A stretch of DNA of 64,000 nucleotides from NCBI GenBank assembly GCA_015179045.1, contig WHUZ01000029.1, forward strand, positions 558,001-622,000. Direction: 5' to 3'. Below are positions 43,954 to 54,075 of this stretch, piece by piece. This stretch comes from Kalaharituber pfeilii. Its lineage: Eukaryota > Ascomycota > Pezizomycetes > Pezizales > Pezizaceae. Position 1 is the first letter of the stretch. Each line of letters begins with the position of its first letter. The notes beneath the pieces are model-generated. The model did no database searches. It saw only the letters and a list, made by a program, of their open reading frames with translations, and was not told where the DNA came from. The position numbers and the translations under genes are program-made.

Positions 43954-45907
43954 CTCGCTCATTCAAAAAGTATTGGAACGGCTGACTAGCGCCTAACGTG
44001 CCCGAAGTGGTAACGATCTGCCCCCCTGTAACGATCCATTCTCTGGGCACTCCTCGTCATACATTCCTCGCTCTACTACTTATTTTGGATATATTGCAAC
44101 TATAGAAATTGCTTAACATTATACCAATTTGACATCACTGAATCAGAATTTGCTATCATAATGAGGAAAAAATCAAATTTCCATTATTTACAACCAAATT
44201 CATTATTATTCACCTAATTTGAGCTCTCCCTGTATATAGTATTGCTCAACATCCTCGAAATCAGGAAAATAATATAGAAAACTAGTAATTCTCATCCATC
44301 TAGGGCTGGTCTTTTTATTAAAAGTCAATATTGCATATACAGATCATGTGGGATGCAGTGCACCTTCAATTGTATAGAAGTAGTTTATGTTCCTGAGCTA
44401 ATCTCTATACCTTGATCTGACCTTCAGTGTTCCTAGACTCCTCAAGTGATTCAGGAATACCGGGACTTGAAGTTGTAGTAGTTGAAGCACTAGAGGTGGT
44501 AACAGTAACTCCTTCTGAGGTGCCAGGTATGACAGAAGAGACGTATGGCTCAAATCTGCTATTGGAACCTTCTTCTACCCACCCCCCCTTCTAGTATTCA
44601 GACCCTCCTATCTCATGAACTAAAGATCTTTCCCAGCCCCAGCCTTGCATGTGAGTTCCTCTATGGTGTCTTTTTGTAACTTTTTCAGCTGCAGCCATCT
44701 CTCTCTATTTTCGTTCCTCTTTTGCCTTGCTGTCATGGGTCACCTCGGGTGGCCGATAGAGCGTATATGCGACGTATGCGAAATGCGACAGCAAATATAT
44801 GGGATGCAGGTGCGTATTGCTAAATGAGCTATGCAGAGGACTAGTAAACGTCACTAGTCAAGTGTTTTTTTCACTGATCTGGTGGGATGCGGTTCTCTAC
44901 CCAAGACGCCCAAGAAGTTATATTCACTCACTTCCTCCTAAGCCGCCTCGAGCTGAAGTTAAAGCAATACTGGAAATAGAAGGAAAAAATAGTAGGAGAT
45001 GTCGAAAAGGAAACAGAGAGTACCAGCGAAGGTCAGAAAGGAGGAAGAGAAACTTCAGAAGGTGCGAAAATAGTTTAGGATAAGAAAGAAGCCGCTGATA
45101 TGCAAAGTAGTTAGCAGCGATGGATCGAGAAAGTAAGGCAAAAGAGGAACCAAAATAGAGAGAGATGGCTGCAGCTGAACAAGTTACAAAAAGACACCAT
45201 AGAGGAATTCACATGCAAGGCTGGGGCTGGGAAAGATCTTTAGTTCATGAGATAGGAGGGTCTGAATACTAGAAGGGGGGGTGGGCAGAAGAAGGTTCCA
45301 ATAGCAGATTTGAGCCATACGTCTCTTCTGTCATACCTGGCACCTCAGAAGGAGTTACTGTTACCACCTCTAGTGCTTCAACTACTACAACTTCAAGTCC
45401 CGGTATTCCTGAATCACTTGAGGAGTCTAGGAACACTGAAGGTCAGATCAAGGTATAGAGATTAGCTCATGAATATAAACTACTTCTATACAATTGAAGG
45501 TGTATTGCATCCCACATGATCTGTATATACAATATTGACTTTTAATAAAAAGACCAGCCCTAGATAGATGAGAATTACTAGTTTTCTATATAATTTTTCT
45601 GATTTCGAGAATGTTGAGCTATACTATATACAGGGAGGACTCAACTTAGGTAAATAATGATAAATGTAGTTGTCAATATTGGAATTTTGATTTTTTCCTC
45701 ATTATGATAGCAAATTCTGATTCAGCGATGTCAAATTGGTATAATGTTAAGCAATTTCTATAGTTGCAATATATTCAAATAAAAGTAGTAGAGTGAGGAA
45801 TGCATGGCGAGGAGTGCCCAGAGAGTGGATCGTTACAGGGGGGCAGATCGTTACCACATCGGGCACGCTAATTAGTCAGCCGTTCCAATACTTTCTAAAC
45901 GAGCGAG
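43954..45907. mobile_element. pogo/Fot1-like element with 775-bp inverted arms
   Basis: Left arm (43952-44728) and right arm (45135-45909) are inverted copies with small differences, separated by about 400 bp. The ends read CTCGCTCATTCAAAAAGTAT and the mirror, flanked by TA. A second inner terminus-like module (GTAACGATCTGCCCCCCT repeated once at 18-bp spacing) is present in both arms. The right arm encodes fragments such as KVRQKRNQNRERWLQL and TSEGVTVTTSSASTTTT that look like the basic and Ser/Thr-rich C terminus of a pogo/Fot1-type transposase. The structure suggests an inverted duplication of one transposon end. No intact gene. Confidence 0.7.
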
Positions 45908-45958
45908 TATGGTGCCGGAAGTTAATAATCAACATATTGTAACATTCCCGGCCAGCAT

Positions 45959-47792
45959 TACTGTCGCTTACCTATTAGTGACCGAGCACCTATTAGTGAC
46001 CGATCTCTTGGCACTCCTCCTCGTACAACTTCTACATGCAATATCTTCGGCTTCAGGCATGCCAGCAACATGAGGTAAATTGCAGAATATACAGCAGGTG
46101 CACCTGAATATTTGGAGGATATTTGATGGCCATACTATATATACATCTTTTGTAATTCAATGATATGCAGAGAAAGTATAGCATTCTACCCCCCCCTTGC
46201 ATAGCAAAGGATAGCATACCCTAAATATTATATGACTCTCCTCAACTATAGCTTTTCACACTCTCAAGTGGCTATAGAAGAAGATAGCTAACTTAAAAGG
46301 TGATAGGATAAGGCTGCTCTGAATTTCGGTAGCCTCAAAGCAGTCACTGAAATGGCCGAAAATGCCGGAAGTGCCAAAACTTCCAATATGCTCTTCTATT
46401 ACTTGCAACAAGCAACTACATATACTAAAAATAACAGGATTAATAGTTATAAGACTACTCTTATGATTACGATAGTATGTAATATAATTGGGAGTGTTGG
46501 CTACTAGGAAAACATCATCAAGAATAGTATAGTATATTTCAGGACTGATAGTATTAATTGCTAGGAAAAATACTCTTATGAGTGCGACAGCCTCTAGTAG
46601 GATAATAGGATTGGTAGACCTGATAGGTATCTATACCAACGATAGTATATAGCTGCAGAATTAGCTGGTATAGAAGTACCCTGACGGCTATAATAGCATA
46701 TATCTAACTAATAGGATTAGTTGATGAAATGAACTTCTTACTATATCAACATTGATAGCATATACCATAGTTGATAGAGGAGGTAAGAATAATAGTATTA
46801 CTGCTATGTACATCTATATAGAATGATATAGGGAGCAATACTAACAAAAATTTAGTATTTCTTATAGTAATATAATAAGCGGAATTGTATCTGGATATAT
46901 ACTATCCTATAATGACCTCCTAGGTATAATTAGCTGCAAGAATTTCTGTCAGGGTGGTTAGTGTCTTGTTATAGGTTCACCACAACCATACGGTCGGCAG
47001 TCAGTGGATGCATATATGCAAGTCATATATGAGCTGACAGTACTAGTGATGGTGCTGGTGACAGTGCCAGCGCTGGCATCGCAGTCACATAAATGAGTAC
47101 TATATGAGCTACGCAGAGGACTAGCATATGTAGAGCACTCAGGACAAGGTCTATAGAAAGTAATGGTACTCTGATATTGAAGTAGCAGCAATTGGTATAA
47201 ATTTGTGCTTGCTGATAGAATATAGCAATTAAAGAATTAGTTCATCATATATCTACTACTTTAGTTATATAAAACACTATTGAGTATATCAAGAGCATAG
47301 AAATGCTGCTTTTAGAGTGGTATATTGGTTGCAGTGGAGTATATTATGTGTGTAGCAGGACATACTGGCAGCTTGAGCACTTCCGGCACTTTCAGATATT
47401 TTGGTAACTGCTTTTGAGGCTACAGAAATTCACAGCGACTTATCCTACCATCATTTAGGTGAGCTACCCTTCTTCTATAGTCACTTGAGAGTACGAAGAG
47501 CTATAGTTGAGGATAGTCATATAGTATTTAGTATATGCTATCCTTTGCTATGCAAGGGGGAGTAGAATGCTATACTTTCTCTGCATATCATTGAATTACA
47601 AAAGGTGTATATATAGTGTGGCCATCAAATATCCTCCAAATGTTCAGGCATGCCTGCTGTATATTCTGCAATTTACCTCATGTTGCTAGCATGCCTGACG
47701 CTGAAGATATTGCATGTGGAAGTTGTACGAGGAGGAGTGCCAAGAAATCGGTCACTAATAGGTGCTCGGTCACTAATAGGTAAGCGACAGTA
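45959..47792. mobile_element. Long-inverted-repeat element (1.8 kb) of unclear superfamily
   Basis: Arms of about 330 bp: TACTGTCGCTTACC at the left mirrors GGTAAGCGACAGTA at the right. The terminus carries a direct duplication of CTATTAGTGACCGAGCAC at 18-bp spacing, and a subterminal TTGGCACTCCTCCTCGTAC. The interior (46340-47400) is AT-rich with no intact gene. A minus-strand frame at 46958-47191 encodes RPCPECSTYASPLR...THLCDC, a possible metal-binding fragment. No target duplication was found. Confidence 0.6.
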
Positions 47793-47948
47793 GTAAGCAG
47801 CACCATATGTGTCATTTTGCTGCTTGCAATCGGTGAACCCTTAAACCACGGTCACCTTTACATGGTCGCATGACACGCTCGCTTTACGTCTACAGCTCCC
47901 ACGCTCGCACCACTCATAGAAGGTTTTTCCAGAGTCTATTGCAGGTCT

Positions 47949-48110
47949 ATGAGAAACTATACCGAAAGCTCTTTTTTCTATTTCAGACATCTCTACTATA
48001 ATAAGTGTCTTCGTATTATGCAGGCATATAAGGATGGTCATCAATATGGTACAGAGGCCTTCAAAAATCATGTATATAAGAGTCACCGGCCGGTGCGAGA
48101 GGGGGGGAAC
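47949..48110 (+). pseudogene. C-terminal fragment of a DDE transposase
   Basis: The frame contains FRHLYYNKCLRIMQAYKDGH, then QYGTEAFKNHVYKSHRP. It aligns residue for residue with the last part of the intact transposase (RFYQKCQRTMQAYRDGCQYG, TEFKSRVYKSHRR). It is on the opposite strand from the intact gene and truncated at its 5' side by the nested element. Confidence 0.8.
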
Positions 48111-48411
48111 CTCTTGATGACTAATCTATTTGTATGGGGCTTGGCATGTAACATTTGCTACATTTCCTAAGAAAGTAAAAAAACTTTGAACCTTTTCAGT
48201 TTTACAATGAATGAAGATTTTGCCATGAAAATATCATAGAATGATAGAGCGTCTCAAATAGTATAGATTTTTGATATTTCTACCTTAGTTCATATCTGGT
48301 TGTGGTTGCTGATAGGTTTTGCGTTGCGTTGGTTGTGTCGCAAATTTCATGTTGATTATTAACTTCCGGCACCATAATTCGAAGAGAGTCTGGTACATAT
48401 GAGGTCTAGCT

Positions 48412-48453
48412 TAGTCTGGTTGCACTACTACGAGGGGTAGTGCAACCAGACTA
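48412..48453. mobile_element. 42-bp palindromic micro-MITE with 9-bp TSD
   Basis: TAGTCTGGTTGCACTAC and its mirror GTAGTGCAACCAGACTA around an 8-base loop, flanked by GGTCTAGCT at 48403-48411 and 48454-48462. Nearly the whole element is terminal repeat. Confidence 0.9.
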
Positions 48454-48462
48454 GGTCTAGCT

Positions 48463-49340
48463 TACTTTTGCTCCGGTCCCGGAGCTGGTTAGCGCATGAG
48501 ACTAAACCAGTGTGCTAGTTTAGTGCAATGCTATGCAGATGATAGTCAGAATATTGCTGTATGTAGACAGTATCTCTGGAAATACTTTCACATTTGCTAA
48601 CATGTTTGCAACTTAAGCTATATTTCTCAATATATGTAACAGATCTGGTAAACGCAGAGAGTTACCGCCCGCCAGGTAAAAAAGACACGACACTCGTAGT
48701 CCTCTGCATAGCTCGTATAGCACTCATTTATTCGACTGCAACGCCGTTCCGGCTGTCGCATATCGCTTGTGGCGCATATGCGCATTTCATGTGCGTGCAT
48801 CCACGGACCACCCTCTCTACGGTTCGGTGAGCCGTAACAGTATACTTTATATATTGCACCTCAATAGTACAACCATTTTCATTTCCGATGCCTATTGCTC
48901 TTCTCCAGAGCTTCACTTACCTGCCCTCTACATTTGGAGCAGCCTTTATATAGTACTCATACAAGTTTCTGCTCAGAAAGAGCACAACATGTCCGGAGAT
49001 GGATTATGTGGGTTGTTACATCAGAGTAGGTCTAAAAGGCTCTAATTCCATCTCTGGTAACCTTAATCCCTCTTGTGGAGCAGTTTGATAACTTTTAAAG
49101 ACCAGCTGGGGTGTCTTGGCGCTAAGAGCTAAGAAGCTCTCCATTTTACAAGTAGATATTTGACACCAGACTCTCTTCCTTATGCAAATTAAGTATGCTA
49201 AGAGAGTCTGAGTATGAGGATTTTTCATCAATAGTATGCCTCTCTGAAGATATCTAGTAGACTTTTATTCCTGTATGCATTCTTCTACTATAGAGGTTTA
49301 TGCATTGAGTAGCCTAGACAAGCCTATCTCTCAACTTGGC
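48463..49340. other. Repeat-derived intergenic DNA, no intact gene
   Basis: Shares the motif GAGCTATGCAGAGGACTA (reverse, near 48700) with the two long-inverted-repeat elements, so it is probably a remnant of a third relative. The motif AAGAGAGTCTG occurs here in both orientations (about 49141 and 49200). Confidence 0.4.
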
Positions 49341-49886
49341 TGTTACGGGCGTGAGGGGCTCGGCTAAGGGGGTGTATATACGGCGGACCGGAAGGGCAGC
49401 TGTTCGGCGTGGAGCGCGCCAGCGGAGCGGAGTGGTTCACGGGCGTAGTAAGGAAACGATAGGTTTCCGAGTATATAGAGAAACTTAGAACACCGCTAGT
49501 GTCTTGATTCTTCTAACCGTGCTATCGCCTGCGCTTAAATAGACTGAGCGCATCATATATGACTAGTCAAGCAAATAAACAAATGACAATTCCTTATCAA
49601 TGCCAATACCTGTGATAACAGGTAAACGTAACAGAAACATGCAAAATAGTACAGACGCAAGATAATGATATGTACTAATGCATGTGCGCATATTAGCTTC
49701 ATAAACCGAGTGGATTGTAGGTCCGAAGACCTTACCATAAACGATGACACACACTTCCTTAGCACTACCCTATTCGAAAGACAAAGAACCTTCTGCCAAG
49801 CCTAACGGGATCAGTCCGCATTGGTCTTACTAATGGTTCAGGGTAAGTGTTCCTCTTATCGATTAAGTTTCACCTTAGCCGTAACA
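49341..49886 (+). mobile_element. Solo LTR of a second family (546 bp)
   Basis: Begins TGTTACGGGCG and ends AGCCGTAACA, giving 7-bp inverted tips (TGTTACG/CGTAACA). Flanked by a perfect 5-bp duplication, TTGGC, at 49336-49340 and 49887-49891. It shares the first eight bases with the other two LTRs but is otherwise different. Confidence 0.85.
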
Positions 49887-50197
49887 TTGGCCTTATATTA
49901 TCCAGAATGACCTCGGAGATAGTGTATAGCATCTTTATCATATGTAATAATAACTAGTGCCCTTAGTTTCTATCTCCGGCGTTTTTGGAGCAATTCGGAG
50001 AGGAATCAGACCATTGGGTGCTTGTGCTGAGCTATCTCTACTTATAATGCTAGCGCTGCTAAAGAACACACTAGCATCTCTGGAACATGCACAGCATCTC
50101 CGGAGTTCTTGGCACCCGGCTCTAATCGTGCCAAGAGAGTTTGGACACGAGAACAATGGTTCATGTCAATAGGGTTTCATGATTTTTGCCAAGGTCG

Positions 50198-50210
50198 TAG
50201 TCTGGTTGCA
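50198..50210. mobile_element. 13-bp micro-MITE residue between 9-bp direct repeats
   Basis: TAGTCTGGTTGCA lies between two copies of CCAAGGTCG (50189-50197 and 50211-50219). The paralogous stretch at 53940-53985 has one uninterrupted CCAAGGTCG and no residue, so it represents the unoccupied target. The 13 bases equal the left end of the 42-bp element at 48412. Confidence 0.85.
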
Positions 50211-50226
50211 CCAAGGTCGTTTTGCT

Positions 50227-50613
50227 CAGTGTTTTCAACCGGGCAAGGCCGGCCAGGCCAAGGTTCCAGATGGACCAGGCCGTCAGGCCGTTCAAGCAAT
50301 TGAGGGGCAGGAGGGCTGGTTACGAGGCTATTCAGGGACCACCTTCTGGAAAGTGATACTGGCGGTGCAAAATCAGCAAGCAAAATCCTAAACATTAGAG
50401 AATGAGGTATACGTAGAAGTTAGAGTACGTTCTGTATATAGCTACTGTATAATTTAACTCACACTGCACCTGAATTGTCTGAACCGGCCTGAAACATTCA
50501 GGCCGCCTGGACCGGCGCGGGCGGACCTCACGGCCGGCCTAGATTTCTTTCTATGGCCCAGGCCGGCCAGGCCATACCCTTGGCCTGGCCTGGCCGGCCC
50601 GTTGGGAACACTG
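50227..50613 (+). mobile_element. GGCC-rich non-autonomous element, copy 1
   Basis: Starts CAGTGTTTTCAACCGGGC and ends GCCCGTTGGGAACACTG, inverted ends of hAT-like type (CAGTGTTC). The interior is GGCC-rich at both ends with a unique centre (AATCAGCAAGCAAAATCC). It is the reverse of 55253-55805 with an internal deletion of about 165 bp. No clear 8-bp duplication, so the hAT assignment is tentative. It ends 200 bp before the Argonaute start codon. Confidence 0.7.
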
Positions 50614-50813
50614 CTAGTAGTATTTAATCCCCTGAATCCTCCACTCTCCCACCACAACTTTGTCTCTCACACTTTCTTCCATCCAACACACTTTTCTCAT
50701 CTACTCAAAGCAATACCATCAATAACCTCGACCTCGCACAATTCACATTTACGCAGCACAATACCACATCTCACCGTAATCTACTAAACTCTTTGATCAG
50801 CAAGCAATCCAAA
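50614..50813 (+). promoter_or_regulatory. Argonaute promoter/leader region
   Basis: Between the repeat element and the start codon lies a 200-bp stretch with a TATTTAAT sequence near 50618 and a pyrimidine/A-rich leader (CTCTCCCACC, CAACACACTTTTCTC) typical of fungal 5' UTRs. The promoter must therefore be short or extend into the repeat. Confidence 0.4.
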
Positions 50814-53453
50814 ATGCCTCCAAAAATGGTTCAAGATCCGGAGCTTAACAAGCTTGCCCACGAAGCGGGCAAGTTGACGCTAGTAAACTTCGTCAAACGC
50901 CCTGGGTACGGAACCAAGGGAAAAAGGATTGACCTTTATGCAAACTCTTATGAAGTTATTAATTTTCCCACAAGTACTGTCATCCAATACGACGTCCAAA
51001 TTGGAGACGCTGCAACCAAACGTGGTGTCATCAGGAAAGTTTGGCAATCAAGACAACTGAAGGAAAAAATTGGTCTCAACAATTGGAATTCTGTGTTGTT
51101 TGATGGTAATAAACTTGCTTGGAGTAGCAAGCCGTTGCCCTTTGGCAATGAGTTGAACCTCCAGGTAGATTTGGCTCAGGAAAACGGCAAGAGGAAACCG
51201 GATGTCATCCGTGTCGTCATTAAGAGGACAACTCAGATTGTTCTTGAACCGGTCAGACAATGGATCGCAGGAAAGACACGTGCCACATCTGATGTCCAGG
51301 AAGGACTTACATTTATGAATCATCTAATATCCCAGTCACTTCGGCTTGACCCTGATAATGTTTGTTTGAGACGAAGTTTTTTCAGACATAATGCGGAGTC
51401 ATATTCGATAGACGGCGGCCTTGTGGTAAAGAAAGGCCTCTTCATGAGTGTCCGTGGCGGACACAACAAACTTACCATCAACGTGGACGTAGCAACTGCA
51501 GTGTTTTGGCCTTCCGGCAAACTTCTGCAGCTTATGCAAAAGTATCTTGGGCAACAGGGCGATGAAGCTAAATTCGTAAGCTGGATGGCTTACCAGCTCA
51601 GAGATAATGATAAAAGATTCCGGAATGACCTCAAAAAGTTTAGGAGGATTTCCTTCTATACTACTCATACTGCACCCCAGAAGCCTACCAGGGAGCAAAA
51701 ACGTTGCATAATTGACGACTTCACTGAACAAGGAGCCAATAATTCCTTTTTCCAGAAAAAGGTATTTAAGGAAGATGGTTCATATACTGAGAAGAAAGTC
51801 AGTGTAGCCAATTACTTCGCAGAAACCTACAAAATCAGACTTCAATATCCAAATCTTCCTTGTGTTAAGATGAAAGGAAATGGGATGGTTCCGCTCGAAC
51901 TCTGTTACGTTAGCGATGCAGACAACCGTTATCTTTTCAAGCTGGATGACAAACAAACATCATCCATGATCAAGATTACTGCGACGAGGCCTGATGAACG
52001 CCGACGAGCCATTGAGAAGAATGTGGATGCGTGTAGATGGGGGCAAGACCCTGTCCTTCAGGCCTATGGCATGAGAATTCAGCCTACTATGATGAAGACC
52101 AAAGCGCGCATTCTCCCTGCACCAGAATTGATGTTCGGAGCAGGTGGTCAAACCAAGAGCGTGCCAGGGAATATGACTGCTTCAGGGCAATGGAATCTCC
52201 AGGGCAAACGGTTCGCCAAAACAAGCACCTTGAAAAGTTTTGGGTGCTTAATCTTCGCAAAGCAACAGCATTGTAGTCTTGACGCGGCGACAAAGTTCAT
52301 GCGCTCATTAATGAACTCCTACAGCCAGCACGGAGGTGCCGTAGAGAACAACAATCCCATCGTCCAATACGCAACTCCACCCAATGTCCAAAAGTCTATT
52401 CAGGATTTCTGGACTCAAGTTGGGAATCAGGTACAGATGAGGCCTCAAATCCTCTTCTTCATCGTCCCTTACAAGACGTCGATGCCCTACAATGAAATTA
52501 AACACTATTGTGAAACAGAGCTTGGCTGCGTTTCTCAATGTACCCTTGTTGCGCAGGCTCAGCAGTGTGCGCCTCAATACTTGTCAAATGTGTGCATGAA
52601 GCTGAATGCCAAAATCGGAGGCACAACTTGTTATTTGAGCCAGGACAACAACCCACTTCAGGGCCGTGGGTATAACTTAATGATTGGAGCAGACGTTTCC
52701 CATGCGGCCCCCGGCTCCGAAAAGCCATCTTTTGCTTCTATGGTGGGCAGTACCGATTTGCACGGAACCAGATATTCAGGAATTGTTGGGACAAATGGTG
52801 TCCGTCAAGAAATGATCTCTGCGGACAACATGAAGAATTTCTTGACAACAATGATTTACAATTTCAAGAAAAACACCAACTTCCTGCCTCATCGGATTTT
52901 TTACTTCAGGGATGGTGTTTCTGAACAGCAATATCACCATGTGCTGGATGAGGAAGTTAAGATAATGAAGGAGATCTGCCATGGTATTAATGCGACCTGG
53001 GCACCAAAATTCACTGTCACGGTGTGTTCAAAACGCCACCATCATAGATTTTTCCAAGAAGAACCTCGTAATCGGGATAGAAACGGGAATGTCCTGCCCG
53101 GTACGATAATCGAAAAAGATGTGACAGACCCTGCCGAGTATGATTTTTACCTGAATTCGCACAAGGCTATTCAAGGTACTGCTCGCGCAACTCATTACTA
53201 CGTTATCATGGATGAGACTGGCATCCCAGTCGATGACTTTCAGGCACTTTGTAACAATATGTGTTACACATACATCAGGTCGACAACAGCAGTTTCAATC
53301 ATACCGCCGGTGTACTACGCACATCTGGCTTCGCTGCGTGGTCGATGCCACGAGGACATCCAGACTAGGTCACCAGCAACTGGCGTCAGTGTAGAAGTTA
53401 CTACTATCAAACGATTGCATGACAGCATCAAAGACGCGATGTGGTATGTCTGA
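50814..53453 (+). CDS. Argonaute (QDE-2-like) RNA-guided endonuclease, intronless
   Basis: An unbroken 879-residue frame from the first ATG. Domains in order: N domain (about 30-150), linker-1 (about 155-270, with FMSVRGG), PAZ (about 290-400, around YKIRLQYPNLPC and PLELCYV), MID (about 420-590, with FFIVPYK), PIWI (about 590-860). The catalytic set is complete: D627 (GADVSH), E666 (VRQEMI, glutamate finger), D700 (FRDGVSE) and H837 (YAHLASLRGR). The C terminus, DAMWYV, matches the short hydrophobic ends of the family. It is expected to bind small RNAs and cut complementary transcripts (quelling/RNAi). Size is normal for fungal Argonautes. It is unusual in having no intron while other multi-exon genes in the window do, and in being bracketed by GGCC-rich element copies. 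The in-frame codons upstream of 50814 lack an ATG. Confidence 0.95.
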   Translation: MPPKMVQDPELNKLAHEAGKLTLVNFVKRPGYGTKGKRIDLYANSYEVINFPTSTVIQYDVQIGDAATKRGVIRKVWQSRQLKEKIGLNNWNSVLFDGNKLAWSSKPLPFGNELNLQVDLAQENGKRKPDVIRVVIKRTTQIVLEPVRQWIAGKTRATSDVQEGLTFMNHLISQSLRLDPDNVCLRRSFFRHNAESYSIDGGLVVKKGLFMSVRGGHNKLTINVDVATAVFWPSGKLLQLMQKYLGQQGDEAKFVSWMAYQLRDNDKRFRNDLKKFRRISFYTTHTAPQKPTREQKRCIIDDFTEQGANNSFFQKKVFKEDGSYTEKKVSVANYFAETYKIRLQYPNLPCVKMKGNGMVPLELCYVSDADNRYLFKLDDKQTSSMIKITATRPDERRRAIEKNVDACRWGQDPVLQAYGMRIQPTMMKTKARILPAPELMFGAGGQTKSVPGNMTASGQWNLQGKRFAKTSTLKSFGCLIFAKQQHCSLDAATKFMRSLMNSYSQHGGAVENNNPIVQYATPPNVQKSIQDFWTQVGNQVQMRPQILFFIVPYKTSMPYNEIKHYCETELGCVSQCTLVAQAQQCAPQYLSNVCMKLNAKIGGTTCYLSQDNNPLQGRGYNLMIGADVSHAAPGSEKPSFASMVGSTDLHGTRYSGIVGTNGVRQEMISADNMKNFLTTMIYNFKKNTNFLPHRIFYFRDGVSEQQYHHVLDEEVKIMKEICHGINATWAPKFTVTVCSKRHHHRFFQEEPRNRDRNGNVLPGTIIEKDVTDPAEYDFYLNSHKAIQGTARATHYYVIMDETGIPVDDFQALCNNMCYTYIRSTTAVSIIPPVYYAHLASLRGRCHEDIQTRSPATGVSVEVTTIKRLHDSIKDAMWYV

Positions 53454-53977
53454 AGCTGTCGTTTATTCTCATTGATAATTAGTTACATGAACATGGTCTT
53501 TCAAAAGCACACTTCGTCCCTCTTGCTTTCCGTTTTTCTCTATTCCGTTTTTCTCTCTTTCCTTCCCTTTTTCTGTATTTCTCTTCAGACGGGCATGAGA
53601 TCTTGGGTCTTTGTGCGGTCTTGAGTCTATGTTAAGTCTTTATTTGTTATTGTCGATTTCAAGGAATGGAAGCTTTGTGATGGACGACTATGTACTTCAG
53701 ATCTTTGGGCCTTCTCACTGTTAGCAATGCTTTTGACTTTCACGATCACTCCTACCTTGAACTTGTCTCTCTTGTTTCTTTTTTGTATTGTAACTGGGAT
53801 GGATCAATATGCTTGGGTGTATTTAATTTTTTCTTTTTCCCTTTTAACAATCACTCTTTGCTGTACGTAATGCTTTTTTCGTCTCGTTGAGGTCCTACTG
53901 AGTAGGAAGATGGGCCGGCACGAGAACAGTGGTTCATGTCAATAGGGTTTCATGATTTTTGCCAAGGTCGTTTTGTT
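53454..53977. other. Argonaute 3' region and duplicated flank
   Basis: T-rich 3' sequence. From about 53919 it matches 50147-50226 (CACGAGAACA, GGTTCATGTCAATAGGGTTT, CCAAGGTCGTTTTG), so the gene lies between two direct copies of this flank. Confidence 0.55.
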
Positions 53978-54075
53978 CAGTGTTCCCAACCGGTCAGGCC
54001 GCCGACCAGGCCGGCCAGACCAAGGTTCCAGATGAAACAGGCGGTCAGGCCGTTCAAGCAATTCAGGGCAACTTT
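53978..54075 (+). mobile_element. GGCC-rich element, left-end fragment (copy 3)
   Basis: CAGTGTTCCCAACCGG, then AAGGTTCCAGATG, then GTTCAAGCAATTCAGGG, collinear with the left end of copy 1; the rest is missing. Confidence 0.7.

Larger units (their letters stand above)
45908..48376 (+). mobile_element. Second DDE transposon copy, gutted and re-invaded
   Basis: Perfect 28-bp inverted ends: TATGGTGCCGGAAGTTAATA at 45908 onward and the mirror, ending TTCCGGCACCATA, at 48376. The start agrees with the ends of the intact DDE transposon (TATGGTGCCGG). The retained coding remnant at 47949-48110 is a transposase C terminus of the same family. Most of the original interior is replaced by the long-inverted-repeat element at 45959-47792. 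Its left end abuts the TA at the edge of the pogo-like element. Confidence 0.72.

Noticed and set aside
50227..50613. Firm assignment of the GGCC-rich element to hAT
   Set aside because: The CAGTGTTC ends fit, but no 8-bp duplication is visible at either full copy, so the superfamily is left open.
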